Source: Galeopsis tetrahit (taxonomy: Eukaryota; Streptophyta; Magnoliopsida; Lamiales; Lamiaceae). Taken from it: 64,000 bases of DNA. Under the pieces are notes generated by a model. It did not search any database. It saw only the letters and a list, made by a program, of their open reading frames with translations, and had not been told where the DNA came from. This document shows, in pieces, positions 55,857 through 64,000 of this stretch. Position 1 is the stretch's first letter, and each line of letters opens with the position of its first letter. The stretch is taken from contig OY776125.1 of the NCBI GenBank assembly GCA_963675135.1, forward strand, positions 22,618,565 through 22,682,564. The letters run 5' to 3'. The position numbers and the translations under genes are program-made.

Positions 55857-56569
55857 TGATAGGACATAATGATGTCATATCATTCAGAACTGATTCTTTG
55901 AAAAGATAAAGTCATTTATGATCACCTTAACCAAGAACTGATCTCAGAAGAGAGGATGTTAAGATCTGGATCAGACCTGATCCCTCCTTTGTGGAGAGCG
56001 ACTTACCAAATTTCAGTTCTGAAATCTCGCTTACCTGAGTTTAATACTTAGAATTTATTCATTAATAATTTGTCCTTTGAGCTCAAAATACAAATATAGA
56101 TGTGATTTTCGGGTAAGCCTCTACTCTTGACAGCTCATCTTAACAGTACATCCAAATGGTCCCCCTATTGAACTATGGTACTATTTCTGCACCTAATCCA
56201 AACATCTCCTAAGGATAAAATGCCCTCTCTACTCAAATTAATAACAGAATGTCAGTATAGTACGATGACTTGGCTTGGTCCCCTCAAGGTAAGCCCTAGG
56301 TTGAGTAATGACGATACTACCCTCAAACAATAAAGGTATAAAAGCATCACTTTTCTCATTTGTAAAGTTTTAAGTGATTCTTCTACCCGTATAATTCTAT
56401 CTCTCAATATACATCCATGATTCATTCTTTTGGACCGGTGGCTGACTTGAGCGTCGGAGGGCCGTCGCCGGAGCTCCCTCCGGCCCGGTTTTTGTGCAGG
56501 TCAACCAGTTCGTAAACTAGAACGTCTGAGGTCCGTCTCTTCCAGAGGTGAACGAAATTGGTCTCATCA
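55857..56569 (+). repeat. LARD 3' LTR
   Basis: 713 bp; differs from the 5' LTR at attcag/atttag and taagcc/taaacc. Confidence 0.95.
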
Positions 56570-56830
56570 ATTCTGATCATGAATACATCCATTACATATT
56601 AAATTCTAAATTAACACTAGATACAAGATTATAATTCATTTAATTATTAAAGATATTCGTTACACATGCATAAACATCGATCAAATTATAATTCAATCTC
56701 CATATCTCTTAATCATGCCCTATAGACTATATGTACCAAATGTATATTGAATATATGATCATATATATGTGCATAACATCACGAATATCATGATATTTAA
56801 AAAAAATCAAAAGCATGCTTAAGTAAAAAC

Positions 56831-56840
56831 CTGAGGCCAT
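56831..56840 (-). other. Possible alternative first exon of E2 copy 2
   Basis: A second ATGGCCTCAG|gttttt, 86 bp downstream of the first exon (56917-56926) and within a short tandem duplication (ctgaggccat...acacaaaaa). Either could splice to the main exon in the same phase. Confidence 0.35.
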
Positions 56841-56929
56841 ATATGACGGTGAACACAAAAACATGAAATCGTAATTAATTTGAAGCTAAACAGATACAAG
56901 ATTTGGAAAGAAGTACCTGAGGCCATGAC

Positions 56930-57373
56930 GATCAATGAACACAAAAAATGATACTTTGATTATTACTTCGTGCTCTAGAACGCTTTTGACTTTATGCACC
57001 TGATCGAGTTTCAACGCTCTGACTTTAAATAATCATAAATTAAAAATAGATGCATGCTCAATCGATCTCTTCAAAGATAGATTTATGAATACGAGATGAA
57101 AAACACATACCTTGTAGCTATGTTGATGAAAGTGTTAAGAAACTTGCAGAGGAATATTCAATGAATTATGAAAACTCGCAACTATAAATACAAGTAGCAC
57201 GCATGAGTTAATTGGTTACAATTAATTGGTAGTTACAATGAATTAAACTTCTACAACTAACTAACTATAATGTAATCTTGAATAGGAAATTCAGTGCATG
57301 AATGTATTGATTAACACAATGATCTATGTTACGTGGGGAACCTAGCTAAAATAGCATCTACATGCTAGCTCTA
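56930..57373 (-). other. E2 copy 2 5' UTR and upstream region
   Basis: Contains a 5' UTR donor (acaag|gtatgt at 57111) and AT-rich upstream sequence. No clear TATAAA on the minus strand; tatttata near 57186 is the best candidate. Confidence 0.35.
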
Positions 57374-57501
57374 TTTTTTTTTATGCACGGTGACGGAATT
57401 GTTTGCACCTTAGGAGTTTCGAACCTGAGACTTAGAGAGAAGCACACTCCTAAGTCTCAAGCCTACACCACTAGGTCAACTCCTTTTGGTCGGTTTCTAC
57501 C
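57374..57501 (-). mobile_element. tRNA-derived SINE
   Basis: On the minus strand it has GGAGTTGACCTAGTGGTGTA and the B-box GGTTCGAAACTCC of a pol III promoter, and ends in an A-rich tail (gcataaaaaaaaa). The 11-bp target duplication tgctagctcta flanks it (57363-57373, 57502-57512). No protein coding, as expected. Confidence 0.85.
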
Positions 57502-57546
57502 TGCTAGCTCTAATTAATTTATACTCCATATTCGTAAGACCAATTA

Positions 57547-57793
57547 GGCTGTGTTTGGATAAGTGAATTTGATTTGAGGAGGCATTTTAAATGAAATAAT
57601 TTAAAAACACATGAATTTCAAATGACATTGTTTTAGTGAGAATTTAAAATTCTCTCAATTTAAATAAAAATAGATGGGATAAAATCTAAGTATTTAAAAT
57701 CAATTCATTTAATTTTTAATCCAAACAAGTGGAGTGAATTTGAATTGTAAATTTAAAATCAATAGACCTAAATCCCTAAATCTAAATGAAGCC
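57547..57793. mobile_element. Tourist-like MITE
   Basis: Starts GGCTGTGTTTGGATA, ends as an imperfect inverse (AATCTAAATGAAGCC), with TTA on both sides (57544-57546, 57794-57796). 247 bp, AT-rich. The TTA duplication and GG start suggest PIF/Harbinger. Confidence 0.6.
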
Positions 57794-57954
57794 TTAAAAT
57801 ATGTTTTGTTTTGAGATTTAAAAATGACTACCACTTTTTACACCAGGTCAAGGGACCCCATCTCACGAAATGAAATCAGCGAAACAGTGTCACTTAAGAT
57901 CAACTCAATGTAAAGAAAAAAAAAATCAATTTGGCTAGGAGTAAAAAATATCAC

Positions 57955-58300
57955 AGGCAAATATGGCTAAAATTTCTACCAATTTGTTAACCGTTACTAG
58001 CTAGATTGTGCTATGCTTTACTGTAAGCTTGTTTTTTCCTGAAAAATTCATTCTGTTGCTTTTGTGTACTTCCTCATATCCATTTCTAACAGGTGTTAAT
58101 TTTAGTGACAAAAAAGATATTGTTGGACTAGCAATTGAAGCTAAAAAGATTTTTTTTAAGATTCCAAAAACATGACAAGCATCATTCATCTAAGTAAATC
58201 TCAGAAGTGTAATATAGCTAGGCTAGACAAGCATCATTCATCCAAGTAAATCTCAAAATATTATTGCAGATGATAAGAAAATATTGTAAAATATTGAGTC
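57955..58300. repeat. Third copy of the E2 3' flank
   Basis: Matches 3040-3390 and 45766-46180 (ccaatttgttaaccgttact, ggactagcaattgaagc, attattgcagatgataagaa), with no E2 exon beside it. Points to a third, lost E2 copy. Confidence 0.7.
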
Positions 58301-58379
58301 ACACTTGCTTAAACTCAATATAATATATTGCATGATCCAATTGAACTTTAATTTTGAGTTGGTTCTAATATTGTAAGTT

Positions 58380-58755
58380 AAAATTTTAATGGAACAATTA
58401 AAATATATCAAAATCATTTAAAATTCAATTGTATATATATATTTGTTTTCTAATATTTGGAAAAAAAAAAAGTAAAATTGAGATATTTGAAAAAAAGAAA
58501 CATAGTATTACAAAAAGGAATCACACTCGTCTACCCATATAATTGAATGCAATTTTAATTTAATTCTAATGTGCTAAGTCATAATTCAATTGAACAATTC
58601 ATGATAATATATTAAAATTAATTACTTAAAATTTAATTGCATTACCTAATAAAAAGAGTGAAAAAAAGTAAAAGGAAATGCAATAAAAAAATGAATAGAG
58701 TATTTAATTTCAGGTGTTGTTGTTAAAGTCACTAAACCGGCACACGTTGAGTTGA
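58380..58755. repeat. Direct repeat A, left of decayed copia
   Basis: AT-rich; matches 62440-62935 (gtaaaattgagatatttg, aaagagtg, ggaaatg, cactaaac..gcacacg). Confidence 0.6.
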
Positions 58756-59011
58756 AAACTTGAAATGAGTAATGGGTGGGAGGAAATCACGGTTTGTAAG
58801 TTATTCTAAAAAAAAAAAAGAAGCCAAATATACCCCTCCAACTTTTTGTTAAGTATACTCCTCCTTTCCACTTTTAAACCCTAACCCTAATAGCAGTTGT
58901 TACAATCGTCATCATCGTTGTTGTCACCACCTCCAACGGCCAACACCACTACATTTTCAACAAAAAAATCACAGAAATTTCAAATCGTAACAAAGAAACA
59001 TCACAGAAATT
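58756..59011. other. AT-rich spacer with a relic MULE-like end
   Basis: 58830-58880 (atatacccctccaac, actcctcctttcca) resembles the TIR of the small MULE at 32239. No partner end found. Short direct repeat of acagaaatttcaaa. Confidence 0.35.
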
Positions 59012-62000
59012 TCAAAACATAAAGCGAGCAAGGAGAGAAGAGTCATTACCCGTTACGATGATGTCATTTCCACATAAAAAATGAGTAAAACAACGAAGAA
59101 TCAAACTTGCTCGCAAAGAAGCCGAGTCCGAACAAAAAGGTACTATACCATTGGAACCAAACAAAAGGGGCTTGTCGCAGGTCATATTGGGCATTCTTCA
59201 AGCGACAAACATGATCCAGAAAGCGAGAATCAATGTAGCTTGGTGGTTGGGCCATGAAGACCGGTTTATCCAAACACCATTAAGAAAGGTATTCTTAACG
59301 TCCAGTTGCTGAAGAGGCCAATTGAACTGAACAACAATGGCGAGAACAACCCAAACAGTCGCAGCCTTGACTACCGGGCTGAAAGTGTGAGAGAAATCAT
59401 CGCCTGAGATCTAAGTAAAGCCCTGAGCGACCAAACGCACTGTGTGGCGCTCAATAGAGCCATTGGAATGAAACTTCGTCCGAAAAACCCATTTGGACCC
59501 GACTATGTTAACAACAGAGGGGCGAGGACCCAAATCAAAAGCATCATTGTCGGGGAGTGCATCAATTTCTTCTTGCATAGCTGCTAGCCAAAGAGAGGAC
59601 TTAACAACAGACTTATACCCTAGGGGTTCAGATGATAGTGATAGAGTAGAGAGCAATGCTGAGGAGGCCATGTTAACCGGATACTTAGGCTTAAATATCA
59701 CAGCCTTGCCTCGAGTAACCATGAGATGTGAAGGAGGCAGAAGCCGAGGAGGCAAGGGGCAAGTAGAGGGTTAAAGGTCGTCCCCTTGAGCAGCCGCATC
59801 AGGGACTAGGTCAAAGTCGGAAGGACATAGCGAGCCTAGAGGGGGTGAGGACGGCTGGTCAGCAGGATGAGCATGTGTGTGCGAGTAGGATGGCTCTAGA
59901 AAAACGGATACATCTATCATATCGGGCAAGGAAGAGCGAGCAGAGTCAGAGAAGGAAAAATAATGCTCGTCAAACTTAGCATGGCGAGTAACAAACACTC
60001 TGTTTGAGGTGCGATCAAGGCATCGAAAACCTTTGTGCATACTGCTATAGCCCAAGAAAAAACACGGGCGACTATGAGGAGCAAGTTTATGTAGTGCGTA
60101 GTCACGGGGGAAAGTGTAGACTCGGCACCCCAGGGGCTTGAAGTTCCCCATAATTCGGCGAAGAAGAAAAAAGAGCCTCAAAAGGTGAAGAGCCACTCAA
60201 GATAGTAGAGGGCAGGCGGTTTATGACATAAGTAGTTGCGGCAAAGGCATTAAACAAAAAAACGAGCAGGAAGATTGCCATGAAACATCATAGATAAGCC
60301 TGTCTCTATAATGTGTCGATGTTTGCGCTCGATCATGCCATTCTGCTGAGGGGTGTACGGGCATGACAACCGATGAAGAATTCCATGTGCTCGCATGAAA
60401 CCAGAAACCCGAGTATTAACAAACTTTGTACCCCCGTCACTCTGAAAAACCTTCATAGAGGAAGATAACTGATTGCAAACAAACTTGTGGAAACATTCTA
60501 ACACACCAAAAAATTCACCCCTTGCAAGCAAGGGATAAACCTAAGAGAAGCGACAAAAATCATTAATAAACACAGCATAATACCGAAACCCCTCTAAAGT
60601 AGAAATTGGAGCAGGGTACCATAAATCACAATGCACTAAATCAAGAACACTTGAAGCACGTTTCTCATTAATAGTAAAAGGTAAGTGTTTGCTCTTGGCC
60701 AACTGACAAGAAGATCAAACAACAGGATCTGGTAACACTGATGTAACATAAATAACACCTAGTTTATGTAAATGTTTTAGAGTATAGAATGGGACATGCC
60801 CCAAACGTAAATGTCATAAATTAAAAGAGGCCTTCGAAACAGTAGATCAAACAACTACAAAAGAGGCTGGAAGAACTGAATCCAACACATAAAGGCCTTA
60901 GTGTTCCGCTTCTAAATTTGAAATGATTTATCAGAGAAAACAACATCAACATGCAAGTTAGAGGTTAACTTGTCGATAGATAAAAGGTTCTTCATAATGT
61001 CGGGCACAACAAGAACATCACAAAGCTGAACATTACGAGAAATAAAACGAAAGCCAACATGCGAAAAAGATAAAGCAGAACTGTTACCGACAATCATTTT
61101 GCCATTATCAGAGTAAGGCGAGTAGGAATCCAGATCAGTGGGATGAGAAGTCATGTGGGCAGAAGCCCTAGTGTCAACATACTAATCAGAGGCATGAGGC
61201 GAGTTAAGCGACCAAGCAGAGTGAAAATCCTGGGTGAGATGAGCAGCGGGTTGGTCGGCAGGCCGAGTGTAAGAGTGGGCCAAAGCAGCAAAAGAATGGT
61301 CGGGTGGGCGAGCATATCGACTCGGACACAAGTCAGCGAGGAACATAAGGCTTTCGGTCTCCTCGACCCGAACCATGATGACCACCCATGTGAGACGAGG
61401 AGCCGTCGCCACGGTGAGTAAATTGGCTACAAGAATGCGACTAAGGGCGAGGACGATCATGGGCGATGAAAGCAGCCGGAGGTTGAACAGGATCAGCACG
61501 TTTATTCATGATTTTAAAAGCAATTGCCTGATGGAGGAGATAACGGAAGGCGGGAACCGGAGTAAGTGCCATACAAGTGTTAGAAAAACCTCAAAAGTGG
61601 GGGCCCAAGCCCCGTAGAAACCAATGAGACTTATCAGAATCGTTAACGGGTTTGCCGATGGCGCGCAACTAGTTGATCGCAAAAGAACTTGAATTTGCAA
61701 CAATAATCAGTAACAGAGAGATTGTTGCACTTGAGGAGAAGAAGTTCCTCACGCAGTTGCGTTGTGCGAAATTGAGAGGAATGACTGAAGGTAGTCTCGA
61801 GGGCGATCCAAGCGTCCCGGGAGGTGTCACAGTCAATAACTTCAGATAGAGATTCCTCAGTGAGGGAAGAGAGAAGGAGACTAAGAACTTTTTGATCCTT
61901 CGTGCGCCATACAGTATAGGTCAGATCTGTGGCACTTTTTGGTACTATTGGCGGTGGCAAAAGAAGCAATAATGGATCCGTCAATGAATCCCAAGAGATC

Positions 62001-62237
62001 GGTACAGAGAAGCATGTGTAGGACCTACTTCTTCCAAAAGTGGTTGTTTGTGGAGGTCAATTTCACAGTGACCATATGGATTAGGACATTCATGGAAATT
62101 GCAGAATCGATCATTTGAAAAGACGTCGAGGGGGACAAGCTTGACAGGGAGAAAATGGGATGAGGGGGACCGACTCGTTGGAGGGAGGAGAGATATGGCA
62201 TGAGGCGGTGGGAAACGGGATTTCAGGATCGAAGAAA

Positions 62238-62248
62238 GGCTGATACCA
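62238..62248 (-). other. Primer binding site of the decayed copia
   Basis: TGGTATCAGCC on the minus strand, initiator tRNA-Met type, directly after the LTR. Confidence 0.75.
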
Positions 62249-62419
62249 TGTGGGAATCAGATTTGATCACCGTTAACCCTAGGTGATTGGGGTTATTGAA
62301 TATATATAGAGGAGTAATTACATCATAGTCAAAGTTTGCAAATATACAAATGACGAGATAAGGAAAGACTAAGTCTAAGGAAATAAAGATATATACAAAT
62401 CTCTATAATTATGGTAACA
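62249..62419 (-). repeat. 5' LTR of the decayed copia
   Basis: 171 bp, TGTTACCATAA...TTCCCACA on the minus strand; a tatatatag-like promoter box lies near 62310. Confidence 0.7.
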
Positions 62420-62439
62420 GTTGATTTATTTCCTAATAA

Positions 62440-62935
62440 ATATATCAAAATCATTTAAAATTCAATTCTATGTATACGTTCAATTGCATACATGAATTTA
62501 TCATTTAAAAATAGATAGATACTATATCTGATTATACAATTATATAACATCTTCGATATGTCTTATTGGAAAAGAAAAAAAAATCCAATAATAAGGAAGT
62601 AAAACTATGATCAACTTCTAAGAGGTAGAATTCGTTTCCTAATGTTCGGAAAAAAAAAGAGTAAAATTGAGATATTTGAAAGAAAAAAAAAGTATTATAA
62701 AAAGGAGTAACACTTGTCTACACATGTAATTGAACTGCAATTTAAACTTAGTTTTAATGTAATGAGTCATAATTAAATTGAAAATATATTAAAATCACTT
62801 CAAATTTAATTGCATGCATAAATTTACCTTATAAAAAGAGTGGAAAAAAAGAAAGTAAAAGGAAATGTAATAAAAAACGAATAGAGCATTTAATTTCATG
62901 TGTTGTTAAAATCACTAAACCAGCACACGTTTAGT
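62440..62935. repeat. Direct repeat A, right of decayed copia
   Basis: Diverged partner of 58380-58755, same orientation. No gene. Confidence 0.55.
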
Positions 62936-63325
62936 TTTTTTATTTTTTTTGAATGAATAATGTTTTTTGTTTTCAACAACATGAACAGAAAGTATTGGGA
63001 AGGCTATCCACAATAGATGGACGCTCGACCTAATAATAAATACTCGGATAATTACTAAAGTTCCTTGCTAGCTTATGAGCTATAACATTGGCTTCTCGTT
63101 TCACCCCCTCACCGAACAATTTGGCAAGGCCCTTAGTTGCCTCTTGAACCGCTCTATAATATCTCCAAATACTGAGTTCGCCCTTGAAGAATCATTAATT
63201 GCATCCACCACTAGTTTTGCATCCATTTCCACAACCACTTGCCCCAAATCCAAGTCTTTGATCCAAGAGAGTGCTTCATGTAACCCAATTGCTTCGCCAT
63301 CCTCTGAGTCGTAGCAGCCCGGCAT
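62936..63325 (-). pseudogene. LINE 3' fragment with RNase H-like domain
   Basis: Encodes AIGLHEALSWIKDLDLGQVV, VEMDAKLVVDAINDSS and, after a 1-bp frameshift near 63105, VKREANVIAHKLARNF, which is the RNase H-like (RVT_3) domain at the end of plant LINE ORF2. The 3' side runs into an A-rich tail (aaaaaaaataaaaaaac, minus strand, about 62936-62955). 5' truncated, as usual for LINEs. Confidence 0.75.
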
Positions 63326-63327
63326 GA

Positions 63328-64000
63328 CTTGAGTTAGATGAAGAAGATCCGATTACTGTGATTCATAAGGATAAGGATGCCTCTAAGGACATAGCTTTTA
63401 AAGCCTCTACCTCTAAGGGGTCTAGATCATCTAAGTCTAAGGCCTCAAGCATAAAAGATGAACTAGATAGTTCTGATCTTAGTCTGAAAGATCAGATGAG
63501 CCTTATGATCAAAAGATTTGATAAACTGAATAAGAGGTATGGTAGATACAAGAGATTCTATAAGGAAACTAAGGGTTCTAGTAACAGGGACTCTTCTGTG
63601 AACAGAAGGGATCAAAATTCTTCTGAAAGAAGGGATGAGATCTCTAATGAGAACAGGAGAGATAGGAACTCATCTGATAAGAGGGATATAAAGTATTCTG
63701 ATAAGAAAGACAGAAACTCAATTGACAAGCATGACAGGAACAGAAAACATTCTCCTCCTAAAAGAACTTCTAACAATCCTGTTTGCTATAATTGTGATAA
63801 GCCAGGTCATTATGCTTATGAATGTCCTGATCTGAGTTCTGAAGATCGAGAAGAAAGGAAAGCCAGAAGAGATCGAAAATATGTCAAGGGTAAGAAGGCA
63901 ATGATGGCTTACAATGATTCTGATTCGGAATTAGAAGAGTTGCCATCGTCTTCATCTGACTACCCCTCTAGCAATGAAGATGAAGCCTTCATAGCAGATG
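63328..64000 (+). CDS. gag: Partial Sirevirus Gag, runs off the window
   Basis: Open from 63328 to the end of the window (a TGA lies just before). Encodes MIKRFDKLNKRYGRYKRFYK, a Ser/Arg/Asp-rich stretch, the zinc knuckle CYNCDKPGHYAYEC (63784-63825) and GKKAMMAYNDSDSELEELPS. It parallels residues from about 245 on of the complete Gag at 17401, but is clearly a different Sirevirus family. The 5' part of gag is missing and the frame joins LINE sequence directly, so it is a truncated element here; the rest may continue beyond 64000. Confidence 0.8.

Larger units (their letters stand above)
47246..56569 (+). mobile_element. Large non-coding LTR retrotransposon (LARD-like), 9324 bp
   Basis: LTRs of 713 bp each (47246-47958, 55857-56569), TGATAGGACA...TCTCATCA, two differences by eye. 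Target duplication attct (47241-47245, 56570-56574); the empty site is at about 4470-4480 in unit 1. It has a primer site and a polypurine tract but no gag, protease, RT or integrase in any frame, so it depends on a partner element. The 3' half is tandem repeats. At 1.3e-8 per site per year two changes correspond to about 0.1 My. Confidence 0.95.
46308..56926 (-). pseudogene. Ubiquitin-conjugating enzyme E2, copy 2 (two exons, two stops, retroelement in intron)
   Basis: First coding exon 56917-56926 (ATGGCCTCAG|gtact), main exon 46308-47164 (gcag|AGAACG); joined they give MASENVEFKQFEVV, in phase. The main exon keeps the UBC fold and the active-site Cys (DGRICLSLIDTW) but has two stops: TAA for Gln within MINEQVGES (near 47035) and TAA for Gln before NYPSTPP (near 46839). 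One 3-bp deletion keeps the frame. The intron contains the 9.3-kb element at 47246-56569. A probable 5' UTR exon ends at 57111 (acaag|gtatgt). Dead as an enzyme unless the stops are bypassed. Confidence 0.8.
59012..62419 (-). pseudogene. Decayed Ty1/copia element, 3' truncated
   Basis: On the minus strand from 62419: a 171-bp LTR, primer site, gag-like frame (61643-61984, KDQKVLSLLLSSLTEESLSE), protease remnant (DTRASAHMTSHP), integrase (FQSDGGTKFVNTRV; PYTPQQNGMIERKHRH), and reverse transcriptase pieces (WLAAMQEEIDALPD, SKWVFRTKFHSNGS, then DIIVTGND). It has many stops and frameshifts. It ends soon after the RT active-site region, with no RNase H or 3' LTR. A copia lineage different from the Sirevirus. 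Confidence 0.85.

Noticed and set aside
57374..57501. Functional tRNA gene
   Set aside because: B-box is good, but no cloverleaf is evident, an A-rich tail follows, and target duplications flank it, so it is a SINE.
58830..58880. Full MULE related to the 32239 element
   Set aside because: Only one end-like stretch is visible; no matching inverted end or target duplication found.

Overview
The window is repeat-rich nuclear DNA from a flowering plant, most likely a eudicot. Evidence for this is the young Sirevirus (Ty1/copia), Ty3/gypsy elements, Mutator-like elements with FAR1/MULE/OTU and plant-mobile-domain genes, a tRNA-derived SINE, a Tourist-type MITE, and a plant-type E2 gene with GT-AG introns. 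The species cannot be named from the sequence. The only ordinary host gene I recognise is a ubiquitin-conjugating E2. Nearly everything else is mobile DNA, in several nested layers.

Layout. A host unit (hAT 3' end, 3' end of a Tat/Grande-like gypsy element with an antisense ORF and LTR, then the E2 gene on the minus strand) occurs twice in the same orientation, at 1-4526 and at about 43830-56930. This gives natural empty sites for dating insertions. Between the two units lies a composite gypsy element (5991 to about 43230). Each of its LTRs contains the same 8.6-kb Mutator-like element (MULE). The left MULE (6377-15153) has lost its left end and carries a solo LTR in its first intron. A complete 15.6-kb Sirevirus (15406-30988) sits in the left LTR just beyond it. 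The right MULE (33446-42057) is whole, with 44-bp TIRs and a 9-bp target duplication, and a 1.15-kb non-autonomous MULE (32239-33390) lies next to it.

The MULE has two convergent genes: a five-exon FAR1-MULE-OTU transposase (plus strand, about 937 codons including two stops in the right copy) and a four-exon plant-mobile-domain gene (minus strand). In the right copy the mobile-domain gene is open for 632 residues although the transposase has two stops. Arrays built on TGTTCGAAA fill the first intron of each gene and the space between the genes, but are not in the exons. This three-part layout resembles the VANDAL/VANC anti-silencing system and is the best candidate here for an undescribed system.

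The right E2 copy is a pseudogene. Its intron holds a very young 9.3-kb non-coding LTR element (47246-56569) whose 3' half consists of three different tandem arrays (66, 80 and 155 bp units). The left E2 copy has an open 851-nt main exon but no first exon nearby. The right end (57-64 kb) holds a SINE, a Tourist MITE, a decayed copia element with one 171-bp LTR, a LINE RNase H fragment, and the zinc-knuckle part of another Sirevirus gag running off the window.
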